From Physcomitrium patens (Eukaryota > Streptophyta > Bryopsida > Funariales > Funariaceae), in the NCBI RefSeq assembly GCF_000002425.4, contig NC_037253.1, positions 8,117,176 through 8,181,175 of the forward strand: a stretch of 64,000 nucleotides of DNA. The letters are read 5' to 3'. Each line of letters begins with the position of its first letter. The first letter of the stretch is position 1. The notes under the pieces were generated by a model that was not told the origin of the DNA, ran no database searches, and was given only the letters and a program-made list of their open reading frames with translations. A program made the position numbers and the translations under genes. Of the stretch, positions 1-10,292 are shown in pieces.

Positions 1-473
1 CTCAATCCTAGAGCCAGTGACAATTATGCCCCAATGTGTAGGAATAGCAAGCAGTCAGGGCATACTTATCAACAATGTAATACTCCGTTCAATTTCAATA
101 ATGAGGATTAGCAAATTCAAAGCTAGGAAAAAATTGAGGAGATAAATTGAGGTCCTCAAATTTCTCTAATAAATTGGATAGAATGAGTTTGAGTCGTTCT
201 TACCAGGAGTCGGCAAAAGGAGAAAGGACCAATTCAATATTTGGGTGAGTCTGATGTGAAAGGCCTATTTTATCCAATTACGGGGACATCCAATCCAAGT
301 CCTGTTATGGGCTTCTTATCCAGTATGAGACCTAACTCGGTTGGGCAACCCAATGAGGTCCCGAATACGGAGGCTTTAATTCCATTTCAAGCTATTCTTT
401 TCTCTATGTCGTTTCAAAGAGACGTTCTTTTCTTGGAAAGATCTTCTTTGAAGTGAGAATTCCATGGAGGCAG
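1..473 (+). mobile_element. Family B gypsy fragment: gag C-terminus and gag-protease linker
   Basis: Broken remnant of the B (Tat/Athila-like) retrotransposon. The first 110 bases parallel 36690-36790 of the plus-strand B element and the zinc-knuckle region of the minus-strand copy near 19900: a Cys-rich stretch with a conserved NPRAS.DYA run, then a His-Thr-Tyr-Gln-Gln-Cys knuckle tail. Positions 241-456 encode a 71-residue open stretch that aligns with 36915-37139 (shared pattern N P . . . . S N . . . V . G . . S . M). No protease or RT follows, because a D-type LTR begins at 474. It is probably part of a third B copy extending off the left edge. Homology is seen directly; function follows from the better copies. 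Confidence 0.7.
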
Positions 474-633
474 TGTCGTACTGTAAATGCTTAAAATATG
501 TAAAAATTAGCTAAAACATATTATATGTTGATAAATCTAGATGTGTGTTAGAGTGGCTAGTAGATTAAATTAAAAAGAATTGGTATAAGAAACTTTACTT
601 TGTTTCATTACTTCTTTTGATTTTGATATTAAA

Positions 634-664
<31 letters not shown>

Positions 665-1785
665 CATAGGATCTAAATGTTTAGTATGAAGCCTTGGGAG
701 AAGGTGGAAACCTAAGGATGAAAATGTAAACTAGTAGGAGGCTAATTGAAAGGGATGAAAAGAAAGCATGGTTGGATGAAGACAAGGAATGGAGAACTTC
801 ATCCCTATTGGTCGAATACCATGCCCAATGGGCTTCAAGTAGGCTGCCCGAGGCCTTATTAGGGATTAGGGTTCTTCTTTTGAGATCATTCGGAGTTTAC
901 AAGCTAGGGTTGTAAAGTTTAGGGTTTGGAGTACAATTTTTGTGCAAAAATTAGAGGATTTGGAGTTGGGGTGAAAAAGTTATAGCCGTTTGAAGTTAAG
1001 GTGTTTATTTAAGACATACTGTTACTCTTTTGAGAGTACGAAGCGTTTTACAGCAGCTTTTGAAGATCGGAAGGTGCGACTAGAACGGTGATTTCAAGGC
1101 CTACATCTTTTATGAAAGAATTATTGCTTTTGGAGTTCATATGAAGGAGTTGTAAGGAGTTGAAGGCGGCACTTCCAAATCAAAGGCAGTAAATAAGCGG
1201 CTTTGTTTGTAGTAATGGTTGGAGCCATAACTTGAGTATTCGGATGAATTTTTGGCTCAAAATTTTGAAAAATGTAAATTTTTGTGTTAAAAAGCTATAC
1301 ATACAAATTTTGTGGCATTTGAGCTTATATTTTGTGAGATATGAAGAAAATTGCTCGCGGATGTATAAAGACAAGGGTTTGAAGCGACTGTGAGGATTTT
1401 CAAGGTATCTCAAGATCTGCAACGAATTTGTAGTTGAAATTTATTGTAGAAGTTAATAAGATTATATCAGTACCTCATGTAAAATTTGAGTTTTTTTGGA
1501 TGGTCGGATTAGGAGATATGAGGTGTTGAAGTTCGAAAAAATCTCCACATAAGAATAAACAAGGTTTTAGAAGATTTTATCATATTTTGGAAGTTGTGGA
1601 TTACTTGAGGATTGTGTATTTGGTGTAATTACTTAAAAAGAAAAAATTATGTATAAACTTAGGGCTTCCCTTATTTTCAAGCTTGATTGAATAATTAGTG
1701 ACAACCAGAAGCCCAGCGTTTTCTTGTAGCAAACTCTCTCTACCCTGATAGCGGGTCTGCTGTTCTAATTCAGAGTCCAGGGCGG
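474..1785 (+). mobile_element. Family D solo LTR, copy D1 (plus orientation)
   Basis: Non-coding copy of the D LTR, opening TGTCGTACTG and matching the reverse complements of 17048-18381, 23199-24526 and 26055-27376 along most of its length. Anchors are the 'gggattaggg' telobox-like block near 865, the 'cattggtc / gaccaatggg' region near 807-835 and the 'actcttttgag' motif near 1025. The right edge is uncertain; the alignment fades around 1740-1785, and no clean target duplication is visible, unlike the other D copies. An (AT)n run at about 633-659 interrupts it. Of the D copies here it is closest to the fragment at 35440-36463. Confidence 0.65.
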
Positions 1786-2690
1786 AAGAATAGGTGACCT
1801 CACGGAGTTAAAAGAAAGGAGAGGAAAAGAAAGAGGGCATTTGGAGATCAGAATTTTGGGGTCGGAGAGCTAGCTTCAAGCTCCTTTCAAAAAGGTAGAA
1901 GTGGATTTCATAGGGTTTGGGAAGACTTTGGCAATCGTTGCAAAAAGTCAGTGTTTGTATTGGTGATTTGGATTTTTTTTGCAATAAAGTTAAGACTAGT
2001 ACTTTGATTGTTTTGAGAAATTAAAGAAACTTCTACAGTTGAAATTTAGAGGTGTCTAAAGGGTTGAGTATGCCAAGTGTATGCAAAAGTTTGTATTAAT
2101 TTGACGGAACAAATAGAGGATATTTGATCATTAGTCTAAAGAGGTATCCGAAGTTAGTAGATTGGGGTTGTTTAAGGTTTCTGTAATATAAGGAGATCTA
2201 CCGGCTGGAATAAGGTGACTTTTGGCATGGTAAGTCGAGGACTTAGAGGCAGCGATCAAAATACAATAATGTGGATTTATGGCATTTTCTTGCAATCTGT
2301 AAGTTAGATTGGATTGAAACTTCTTGAGTATTTGGAAGGCTTGCAAAGACACTAATGGTAGAAGTTTACAACAACCGGACGGTCAGATGGAGAATTATAC
2401 CTTACCAAAGCTCGTTGTCTAGGGTTAGGGTTAAAAAAAAAAATAATAAATAAATAAAAATAAAAAAAAAATAAAAAAAAATTAATAAATAAAAAATAAA
2501 ATAAAAAAATAAAAAATAAAACTAACAAATAACAAAAGACTTTGTGCTTATAATAACTCAAAGTTATTAAAAATAGTGTTTCTAAGCATTTTATATTGGA
2601 ATTAAGCTTTTATATTGAAATCCCAAATAGTTTGTATTTAGATGGTTAAAACCCACTAGCCCACTTGGATACTTATAAAAACATTATTTT
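1786..2690. other. Unassigned spacer with A-rich low-complexity tract
   Basis: No coding region or recognisable LTR pair. 2434-2522 is an A-rich run (A with interspersed T, 'aataaataaa'-like) that produces spurious open frames. A stretch at 1704-1722 resembles 2702-2720 ('accagaagcccagcg' versus 'accagacgcccagtg'), so a sequence may have been inserted here with some duplication at its edges. I could not define the insert. Confidence 0.4.
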
Positions 2691-3679
2691 ATCTTCCACA
2701 ACCAGACGCCCAGTGTATTCTCAAGCAAGATAGCATATAATACGACATCGTAAACTAATTGAAACACAGTAGAGTTGGTAGTTACTTTATATGCAGTGTG
2801 ATATGCCCACAAAGCCACAAAGAGTTTGGTCTCCCAATCGGTACCTGCCTTCAAAATTGACTTAGTCAAGACCTTGCACAAAATTCCATTGGTCTTTTTC
2901 GTTTGCCCATTAACACGAAGATGATATGGAGTGGTTTTTCGATGCTTAATCTGATATGTATTCGTCAAGGCAGCTATGGTAGAATTTATAAAATGGGTGC
3001 TGCAATCGCTAACCAATTCCTTTGGACACCCAAATCGAGTTATAATATTCTCATAGAAAAAAGTAGCCATCATACTAGCATTATCATTGTGGGTAGCAAT
3101 AGCCTCTACCCATTTGGTTACATAGTGCGTGGCAACTAAAATATACTGCTTCTAGCCAAGTTTGGACGTTGGTGCGATAAGACCAACAAAATCAATACTC
3201 CATTTTTTGAACGGTGCCTGTGCCAATCTTGGAACTATTGACATGGCGGAAGTGCCCATCGGTCGACCAATTTGTTGACAGGGATCACAAAGATGAGCAA
3301 ATTAGTGTGCATCAGAAAACATTGAAGGCCACCAATATCCGGCTATTAAAGCCTTACGAGCAGTACTATCTCCAGCAAAATGACCACCACAACTATCCAA
3401 ATGGCAACCTTCTAAGATCGACTGTACTTCACTTGGAAAGATACAGCATCATAAAATGCCATCTTTGCCTTGTTTATATAAAGCATTGCAAATTATCATG
3501 TACGGAGCACTCGTCAAAATGAGTCGCTTCTTAAGCTTGTCGATGAAAGTCGGCGAAAAGTTGTGGAAGGTCAGAAACTGAATGATTTCACTATACTCTA
3601 GGGAAATCACATCTACCACAAATAATTTGGTGTTGGGAAGAGCATCTGGAACAGGCTCGTTGCCGAGAATATTAAACAA
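2684..3679 (-). pseudogene. Family B integrase (broken, minus-strand element)
   Basis: C-terminal part of the B-element polyprotein, read right to left. The longest open part (2684-3073) is the integrase catalytic core: 'ITRFGCPKELVSD' carries the second catalytic Asp, followed by a 'TPYH.R.NGQ.KKTNGIL' block where the family normally has Glu near NGQTE; here that residue reads Lys. 3449-3679 is the linker after RNase H. The integrase zinc finger between them is broken by stops. The same order appears on the plus strand at 39590-40440. The copy stops abruptly near 2690, so the integrase C-terminus, polypurine tract and 3' LTR are missing. An enzyme of DNA insertion, now inactive. Confidence 0.8.
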
Positions 3680-4552
3680 CTAGGATAAATGATCAGCATT
3701 GGCATGTTTCTTTCCAGATCGTATGACAATCATAAAATTGAACTCTTGTAAGAGTAAGATCCATCGGATAATGCACCCACTCAATTGAGACTTATTAATC
3801 ATGTATTTGAGGGCATCATGATCCAGATAAAAAATAAATGGATATCCAAGCAAATAGTGCCGAAATTTTTGAACAGAGTATATGATATCCAACGCTTTTC
3901 GTTCAGTAGTAGTGTAATTACATTCAGTAGCCAGTAACTGTGGAATGGCATAATAGATAGGATGATCCAGACCCTTATCATCTTTCTGACTTAGCACCGA
4001 TGCTATAGCCACATTGGATGTATCAACATATACATAAAAGGGCTTCGTCCAACGAGGAGCTACCATTATGGGAGAGAGATCAATTTTGACTTCAACGCTT
4101 CAAAGACCACTGTACATTTTATGGTCGAGAGGAGAATAGATCCATCTGATGGAGGTTTCTTTAGTAAATTCATTAAAGGTTGATAAATAACTACAAACGA
4201 AGGAATAAAGTGGCGATAATAACTGACATGGTCGATGAACCCTCAAACACCGGAGACCGTCTCTAGTTTCGGCAAATTCATTATATGCTACACATTGTTA
4301 GGATCTGTAGTAATACCATGACTAGAGACAATATGTCTCAATAATTTACTAGACGGAACACCAAATTAATACTTCTCCGAGTTCAACGATATTCCAAATT
4401 TAACGTATTGAGCCAAATATTTGCTCAGACAATTAAGATGATTTTATTTTGTATTGAATGCATAAAAGTCATCTAAAAAGATCTCCATAAACAGCCAGAG
4501 ATAGTCTTGGAAGGCTTGAGTCACCACTCTCTAAAACGTGGCTGGGACGTTG
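3680..4552 (-). pseudogene. Family B reverse transcriptase C-terminus and RNase H (broken)
   Basis: Read right to left from 4552: the RT part after the 'YRMMPFGLCN' motif (VPATF... then FLDDF, the catalytic Asp pair), a broken thumb/connection region, then RNase H at 3680-4066 (PFYVYVDTSNVAI, the first catalytic Asp; YTTTERKALD with the Glu; FYLDHDALKYM with a further Asp; ending GKKHANADHLS). The N-terminal half of the same RT lies at 18382-18872: the gene was split when a D LTR inserted in the GLCN-VPATF codons (ACGT duplicated), and element A then landed at that junction. Inactive. Confidence 0.85.
4548..4552. repeat. Target-site duplication of element A, left copy
   Basis: CGTTG immediately before the 5' LTR of element A; the same five bases follow the 3' LTR at 17045-17049. 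Five bases is the usual Ty3/gypsy duplication. It establishes 4553-17044 as a single insertion. Confidence 0.93.
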
Positions 4553-4591
4553 TGTTAGGGACATAGTACTTATAACCTTCTAGAGACAATT

Positions 4592-4633
4592 TTCTAGAAC
4601 CTTCTAGAAGTAAGTCTCTAGAACCTTCTAGAA
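4592..4633 (+). promoter_or_regulatory. Heat-shock-element array in the element A 5' LTR
   Basis: 4592-4609 reads TTCTAGAACCTTCTAGAA: four alternating TTC/GAA units at exact 5-bp spacing, a perfect heat-shock-factor binding array. 4621-4633 reads GAACCTTCTAGAA, three more units. The 18-bp site is identical in the 3' LTR at 16547-16564. Downstream, most 30-bp repeats add a GAAGCTTC palindrome (GAA-nn-TTC). HSEs in LTRs are known to drive heat activation of the Arabidopsis copia element ONSEN; the same role here is inference. Confidence 0.7.
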
Positions 4634-4648
4634 GCTACCTAGTTGATG

Positions 4649-4948
4649 GAAGTTACTTCAGAAGCTTCCTAGTTGATGGAAGTTGCTTGAGAAGCTTCCT
4701 AGTTAGTGGAAGTTACTTGAAAAGATTCCTAATTGGTAGAAGTTGCTTGAAAAGCTTCTTAATTAGTGGAAGTTGCTTGAGAAGCTTCCTAATTGGTGGA
4801 AGTTGCTTGAGAAGCTTCCTAATTGGTGAAAGTTGCTTGAGAAGCTTTTTAGTTGGTGGAAGTTGCTTGAAAAGCTTCTTAATTGGTGGAAGTTACTTGA
4901 GAAGCTTCTCAGTTGGTGGAAGTTGCTTAAGAAGCTTCCTAAATAAGA
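4649..4948 (+). repeat. 30-bp tandem repeat, ten copies, in the element A 5' LTR
   Basis: Ten head-to-tail copies of a 30-bp unit (core GGAAGTTGCTTGAGAAGCTT then CCTAGTTGGT), each about 85-95% like the next. The period is a multiple of three, so both strands show meaningless open frames of 10-residue repeats (SFLVGGSCLR type). The 3' LTR has nine copies at about 16603-16872. Most copies contain GAAGCTTC, a HindIII site and a minimal inverted heat-shock unit. Confidence 0.93.
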
Positions 4949-5121
4949 GTACATATTAGAATCGAGGTTGAAGAGTTCTTCAATCTCAACAACACATCTC
5001 TTGGAGCTCTAGCTCACCTCTCTGATGTAATTGTTGTATTTATCTGATTAATCTAATTCTTGCCAATTCTTCTTGAACTTCTTGTTAGATCTCAAGCCTA
5101 TATTTTTGTGTCCATGACAAT

Positions 5122-5132
5122 TTGTCGAGACT
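5122..5132 (+). promoter_or_regulatory. Element A primer-binding site, self-priming type
   Basis: TTGTCGAGACT starts two bases after the 5' LTR. It is the exact reverse complement of AGTCTCGACAA at 16907-16917 in the 3' LTR, which lies 32 bp after the start of the TATA box, that is, at the predicted RNA 5' end. The complementarity is exactly 11 bases and ends in mismatches on both sides. There is no match to the usual chromovirus initiator-tRNA site (TGGTATCAGAGC) at this place; a loose 10/12 match sits 25 bp away at 5145-5156. Tf1 of fission yeast primes reverse transcription this way, with the first 11 bases of its own mRNA. Confidence 0.8.
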
Positions 5133-5400
5133 AAAACTCACCTTTGATATCAAAGCTAGTTTCTTCCTCATTAGAGTGAGGATTATCCCTCTACTTGAAG
5201 GTGTACTAGCGTTTTAGAGGTTGCAGATTACCCTCCTCTAAACTGATACTTCTTTTGTTATAATATTGGAGTCTTATTCTTCTTAGAGAGAGTGGATTAC
5301 CCCTTTTTTTGAAGCTCTTAAGGCATTTTAGAGGTTGCGGAGGACCCTCTTCTAAACCAATATTGTCTTCTTGTAGAGTCATTTCTGTCCTTCTCTTAGA

Positions 5401-6426
5401 ATGGTCGGAGGGCAAAACATTAGTACGACAGAAAGTTCGGAGTCCAAGTTGGATGCTATCATGAATGCCCTCGGTACGTTATCGCAAAGAACTACAGAGA
5501 TTGAAGGAGTCGTGGCAAGGCTTCATAATGATGGAATATCTGGGATGGCACAATCTAGGTTTCACCAACTTCAAACTTCTACACTTGGAGAAACAACTTT
5601 ACCTCATGTTCGACAAGCACCGCTGGTTCTACAACATAAGGAGCCCCGAGTTAGCCTTCCAGAGAAGTTTGATGGTACGCGTTCCAAGTTTCGAGGATTC
5701 GTCAATCAAATCAGGTTGATAACAGTTTTACAACCCGAACGCTATCCAATAGAGGAGTCACGTGTTGGGCTTGTTGGAACCTTAATTACAGGACAAGCTC
5801 TATCATGGTTTGCTCCTTTATTTGAGAAACGATCATCCATATTAAACAACTTTGAAACCTTTTTGGAGGCGTTTGCAGAAGCATTTGGTGAACATGACAA
5901 GGTTCGATGGGCTACAACAAAGATCCAGTCACTACGACAAGAGACGCACTCTACATCAATCTATGCATTGAATTTGAAGCAACTAGCATGCAACATCAAT
6001 TGAGACGAAGAAGCATTGATGAGTCAATTCTATTGGGGTTTAAGGGACGATGTGAAGGATTTATTACTAACTCTTCTTGATCCACAAATGCTCAACAAAG
6101 CTATTAGCCAAGCTGTGAAGTGTGATAATCGCCTATTCCAACGTCGCCAAGACTAACGCTCAAGACAACATACAGTTCGCCACGCCCCAACTATGTTAGC
6201 AAGCAGCGGGAATTCACATTCAGAGGTAGAAGACATGCAAATTGATGCAATACGTATCAAATCCCTTACTCTAGAAGAAAAAAAACGACGTATGGAAGAA
6301 GGTCTATACTTATATTGCAGTGAAGAAGGCTACAAAGTTGGAAACTGCCCCAAGAAGCAAAATCGATGCATTGTCAAGACTAGGGGCACGTTTGTTCAGG
6401 AAAACGAGGATGCCCAACCACAATAA
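5401..6426 (+). pseudogene. Element A gag (broken by in-frame stops)
   Basis: Capsid/nucleocapsid polyprotein that would package element RNA. Starts at the ATG at 5401; open for 200 codons to TGA at 6001, then continues in the same frame (stops at 6001 and 6154, and TAA at 6424). The capsid part shows the LPEKFDGTRSKFRGFVNQIRL and GQALSWFAPLFEKRS motifs of retrotransposon gag proteins. Near 6310-6350 the zinc knuckle reads YLYCSEEGYKVGNC instead of C-x2-C-x4-H-x4-C: the first Cys and the His are both Tyr, each a single G-to-A or C-to-T change. The knuckle cannot bind zinc as it stands. Confidence 0.85.
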
Positions 6427-6431
6427 GAACC

Positions 6432-6872
6432 GTGCAGCTGGACAGTGAAATATCGCAACAACAACCAAGTTTCTTTCTTTCCGCTCAACCTGCCCTTTGC
6501 TTTACAATCCCTTTGTTTATTGGCCCTCAAAAACTGAGAACCTTAGCATTATTTGATTCAGGAGCATCTGCTTGTTTCTTAGACAAAGAATTTGCGAAGC
6601 GTCATAAGATCCCTTTAGTACAAAAATCCAAATTTGTTCACATTGAAGTCATAGATGGGCAACCTTTATTGTCTGGTAGTGTCACCTATGAATCAGAACC
6701 TATAGAAGTGATGTTTAAAGGCCATAGTAGCCATATTATTTTAAATATTATTAGAACCCCATCAAATCCTATTATTCTTGATCTTTTCTGGTTGAAAAAG
6801 CATAACCCAATATATAGATTGGAGGTTGCAGAAGATGACCTTTCCCACAAAACCATCCAAGAACAAGCCTAG
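6432..6872 (+). pseudogene. Element A aspartic protease (frame-shifted relative to gag and RT)
   Basis: Retropepsin-like protease that matures the polyprotein. The active-site motif LALFDSGASACFLD lies about 40 residues in, and the second conserved block ILDLFWLKKHNP about 110 residues in (the family norm is ILGLPWL, so two positions have drifted). It reads in frame 3, whereas gag and RT are in frame 1, so small indels or a frameshift separate it; return to frame 1 happens around 6826-6872. Whether any shift was programmed cannot be judged from a decayed copy. Confidence 0.85.
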
Positions 6873-8094
6873 TAGAAAACCTCGAATAGAAAAATCTTTA
6901 TTCATTGGAGCAAGAGCATTTGTAAGTTCATCCAAGGAAGGTACACCATTTGTCATTTATGCAGCTCCAACTACCAGAGAGAAGATCTCGACAGCAAGTA
7001 TACTTGAGCAATATAAGGATTTTAAAGACGTGTTTCAAAAGAATAATGCCGACATGCTACCGGAACACCGACCATATGATTGCGCCGTAGACTTGCAGGA
7101 AGGAGCACAACCGCCTTTTGGCCCAATCTACAATCTATCACAGATGGAGTTGGCAGAGTTGTGGAAATACATCGATGAGAATCTAGCCAAGAACTTCATC
7201 CGTCATTCAAAATCATCAGCTGGGGCATCCATCTTATTTATGAAGAAGAAAGATGGCTCATTGTAGATGTGCGTGGACTATCGAGGCCTCAACAAGATAA
7301 CAAAGAAGAATCATTACCCGTTACCCTTGATTTCTAGTCTCTTAGAACAACTTGGATGTGCAAGGATCTTTACAAAAATTGATCTAAGGGGAGCTTACAA
7401 CCTCATACGAATCAAGGAAGGAGATGAGTGGAAGACAACATTCCGTACAAGGTATGGCCATTTTGAATATAATGTCATGCCTTTTGGTCTTACCAATGCT
7501 CCAGCAGTCTTCCAACATATGATGAATGATATTTTTTGGGAGCTCCTTGACGATTTTGTTGTCATCTACTTAGATGATATTTTGATATTCTCCAAAAACG
7601 AAGAAGAGCATGAAAAGCACGTTTGTTTGGTCTTGGAGATACTACGTAAGTGAGGACTATATGCCAAGTTGGAGAAGTGTTTATTTCACTAAATGGAGAT
7701 GGAGTTTTTGGGGTTCATTGCGACTACGGAAGGCTTGAAGATGGATCCTAAGAAGGTGGAAGCAATTGTGTCCAAGGAGGTTCTAAAGATGGTTAGAGAC
7801 GTACAATGCTTTCTTGGTTTTGCTAACTTCTATCGAATCTTCATCAAGAATTACTCTCAAGTTGTTGCTCCTCTCACTCGATTGACATGCAAGAATAAGC
7901 TGGAATGGGGACCTCTAGCGGAGAAGGTGTTTCAAGACCTAAAGACGGCATTTACTACGGCTCCAATCTTGGTACATCCAAACTTTACAAAGGCCTTTTA
8001 TTTAGAAATTGATGCTTTCGATTTTACTTTGGGAGTTGTACTTTCACAAATGGAAGAAGTCAAAAAGCTCCATATGGTTGCATTCTATTATTGA
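6826..8094 (+). pseudogene. Element A reverse transcriptase
   Basis: RNA-dependent DNA polymerase. In frame 1 with stops at 7264, 7651, 7690 and 8092. Motifs in order: DENLAKNFIRHS (palm entry), MKKKDGSL then [23 protein letters not shown] (first catalytic Asp), [13 protein letters not shown], and [12 protein letters not shown] with the catalytic YLDD at 7567-7578, followed by the thumb (FLGF..FYR.FI..YS.V..PLT.LT). All catalytic residues survive, but the stops kill the frame. The stop before MCVDYRG stands where the family has Arg. Shares its motifs with C1 at 43700-44800. Confidence 0.92.
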
Positions 8095-8410
8095 AAGTTC
8101 TCTACTATTGAAATCAATTATGAGATCCATGATAAGGAACTTCTTGTTATAATGGATTCTTTCCAAGAATGGCGTCACTTTCTTGAAGGAGCTGCACACT
8201 CAGTGACCGTATACATGGATCACAAGAATTTGGAGTATTTCATGTCAGCTTGAGTTCTAAATCGACGTCAAGCTCGGTGGAGTATATCACTATCTAGGTT
8301 TGATTTTGTTATCACTTATCAACCTGGAAAGCAGCAAGGACTATCTGATGCCTTATCGAGGAGATCGTATCTTGTACCAAAGGCTGGAGAAGCAGCATTT
8401 GATCAACAAT
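7980..8410 (+). pseudogene. Element A RNase H
   Basis: Degrades the RNA strand of the hybrid. In frame 1: FYLEIDAFDFTLGVVLSQM carries the first catalytic Asp, [18 protein letters not shown] the Glu, and [14 protein letters not shown] another Asp; it closes with [21 protein letters not shown] stops at 8092 and 8251 fall where the family has Arg (CGA), that is, C-to-T changes. It connects to the integrase through a poorly conserved linker from about 8400. Confidence 0.88.
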
Positions 8411-8599
8411 GTACTACATAGTTGAAGCCAAAGCAATTTCAACTTTGCGCTACTATTGTGCCAATTGATGCTGACCTCCTGAACCAGGTACGTGTCGTGA
8501 CCATAGAAGATCCAGTAGCCATTGATATCAAGCAGCGTACCAATGACAACAAGTTTAAGATGGAGAGAGATCTTTGATACTTTGAGGAGCAGTTGTATA

Positions 8600-9890
8600 T
8601 TACAAAAGGACTAGCACGACTTTGAGTTCTTCAATCTCGCCACGATTTTCCAGCTGCGGGAGATTTTGGATTCAACAAGACCTTGGGGCTTATTTCTCGA
8701 GGTTTTTGGTGGCCCCAAATGTGAAAAGATGTGAAAGATTTTGTCCTCTCTTGCGATTTTTGTTCAAGATCCAAGAATCCTCCCTATTGCTCTTATGGAC
8801 TTCTACAGCCATTGCCGATTCCACGTCTACTATGGTCTTCAGTTTCCATGGACTTCATCATGGACCTGCCATCATCAAATTCATTTGACAACATCTTTGT
8901 CGTAGTAGATCGGCTTACAAAGATGGCACACTTTGTCCCTTGCAAGAAGATATCGTCTAGTGAAGTCACAGCAATGCTCTTTCTCGATAATGTGTATCGA
9001 TAGCATGGACTACCAGATGATATCATATCAGATCGAGGAACCCAGTTCGTATCAAAGTTTTGGAGATCTCTCTTTGAGATATCGAAGGTGGATATCAAGC
9101 TTTCTTCGGCTTTTCATCCTCAAACTTACGGCCAAACGGAATGGGTGAACCAAATCTTAGAACAATACTTACAATATAGCATCAACTATCAGCAAGACGA
9201 TTGGACTACATATCTGCCGCTAGCTAAGTTTGCATATAACAACACCCTCCATGCGTCGACTCAATACACACCATTTTTTTCCAACTATGGATATCATCTG
9301 AAGCTTGATTTATTGAATCCGTCAATAAATAACAATCCAACAGTTGAAGGCTTTGCGAAGCAACTATCATAGCTTCAAACTACGTTGAAGCTTCAATTAC
9401 AATCTGCTCAAGAATTCTACAAGGCGTCTGCAGATAGATTTCGAAATCAAGCACCTACTTTCAAAATTGGAGATAAAGCATGGCTTCTTTGACGGAATAT
9501 CAAGACCAAGCGACCATGTGATAAGTTGGACTATCGAAGATTGGGACCATTTATCATCTAGAAGCAAATCAATCCAGTGGCATACTGTCTGGAATTACTG
9601 GCTTCTATGAAGGTACATCCAGTCTTTCATGTTTCTCTGTTGGAGCCTTATCAATAGTCGTCTTTTCTTGGAAGAGTGCAATGTCTGCCACCTAGTATTG
9701 AAATCGAGAACCACGAGGAATACGAGGTTGAAAAGGTGTTGGATTCACGGTGAAGGTGGGGCAAGTTGGAGTATCTTGTTCATTGGTGCGGCTATGACAT
9801 TAATGAGCGAACGTGGAAACCAGCGGAAAATCTTGCCAATGCGCTGCAAAAGATACAGGAGTTTCATCAACAACATCCTCATAAACCTAA
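8600..9890 (+). pseudogene. Element A integrase with C-terminal chromodomain
   Basis: Inserts element DNA into the host. Frame 1 throughout, with several stops (8575, 8623, 8728, 9001, 9370 and later). The zinc finger at 8635-8770 keeps CDFC but its second His is Asp. The catalytic core has SMDFIMDL (first Asp), DIISDRGTQFVSKFW (second Asp) and HPQTYGQTEWVNQ (Glu). A GPF/Y module follows at about 9540-9650 (RRLGPFII..., [13 protein letters not shown]). The chromodomain lies at about 9715-9885: YEVEKVLDSR, LEYLVHWCGYDINERTWKPAENL. It would steer integration to methylated-histone chromatin. Inactive. Confidence 0.92.
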
Positions 9891-10118
9891 GCCGGTTCAA
9901 CGATAGCTTCCTTCCGAAGCTTGCTCACCCAAGAATAAAAGAAAGGGGGAGAGCACCACCAAAATTCGTAGTTGATGTAGTTATTTTCACTAAGATAAAG
10001 TAGATTTTTTTGAATAGCCATAGTTTGGTCTTCAAATATGGATAGCCAAGAAATAGATACTATGTCAGTAAGATTATCTCAACTAACTTGCTCACGAAGG
10101 TGACCCCGAGATGAAGAA

Positions 10119-10292
10119 TTGCCTACACCACAACGACGACGAAGGATACCGAGTAACCGATCATTGTTGATTGTATTTGAGTTCGAGCTTGCTTACGATG
10201 GTCAACCAGAAGGCATATTTGTAGGACAATTTTTCAATGAGGACACGAAAGTTCATGCTTGGTCAGAAGTCGAAGGCAAGGACTACTACCGT
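10119..10292 (+). pseudogene. Element A ORF3, 5' part (interrupted by element E)
   Basis: Small ORF after the chromodomain, continued at 16359-16427 once element E and its duplicated target are removed; together about 80 codons ending in TGA at 16425. The joined frame is open, and its last half (the YYR|WLQGPMNH..RE region) resembles the open frame at 27420-27644 and the broken frame at 63697-63939, both placed between chromodomain and LTR of C elements (pattern Y-x-WL-x-G-x-x-NH-x-x-RE). I recognise no domain. The start is uncertain: ATG at 10119 is the first in frame, but a read-through start is possible. Homology is by eye, function unknown. Confidence 0.55.

Larger units (their letters stand above)
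4553..5119 (+). repeat. Element A 5' LTR
   Basis: 567 bp, opening TGTTAGGGACATAG and closing TGTCCATGACA. Contains a perfect heat-shock-element array (4592-4609 and 4621-4633), ten tandem 30-bp repeats (4649-4948), a decayed TATA ('gtacatatta' near 4950) and the start region of the RNA. It is 30 bp longer than the 3' LTR, exactly one repeat unit. The two LTRs differ at many sites, so the insertion is not recent. Confidence 0.92.

Noticed and set aside
4649..4948. CRISPR-like array of 30-bp repeats
   Set aside because: The repeats are head to tail with no spacers and lie in a plant LTR.
4687..4959. Open frames of a 10-residue repeat (SFLVGGSCLR type) on both strands, also at 16612-16884
   Set aside because: They arise because the LTR repeat is 30 bp, a multiple of three; the frames lie in the LTR promoter and differ in copy number between the two LTRs.
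5145..5156. Initiator-tRNA primer site (TGATATCAAAGC versus TGGTATCAGAGC)
   Set aside because: Two mismatches, and 25 bp from the LTR, while a perfect self-complementary site sits at the correct position.
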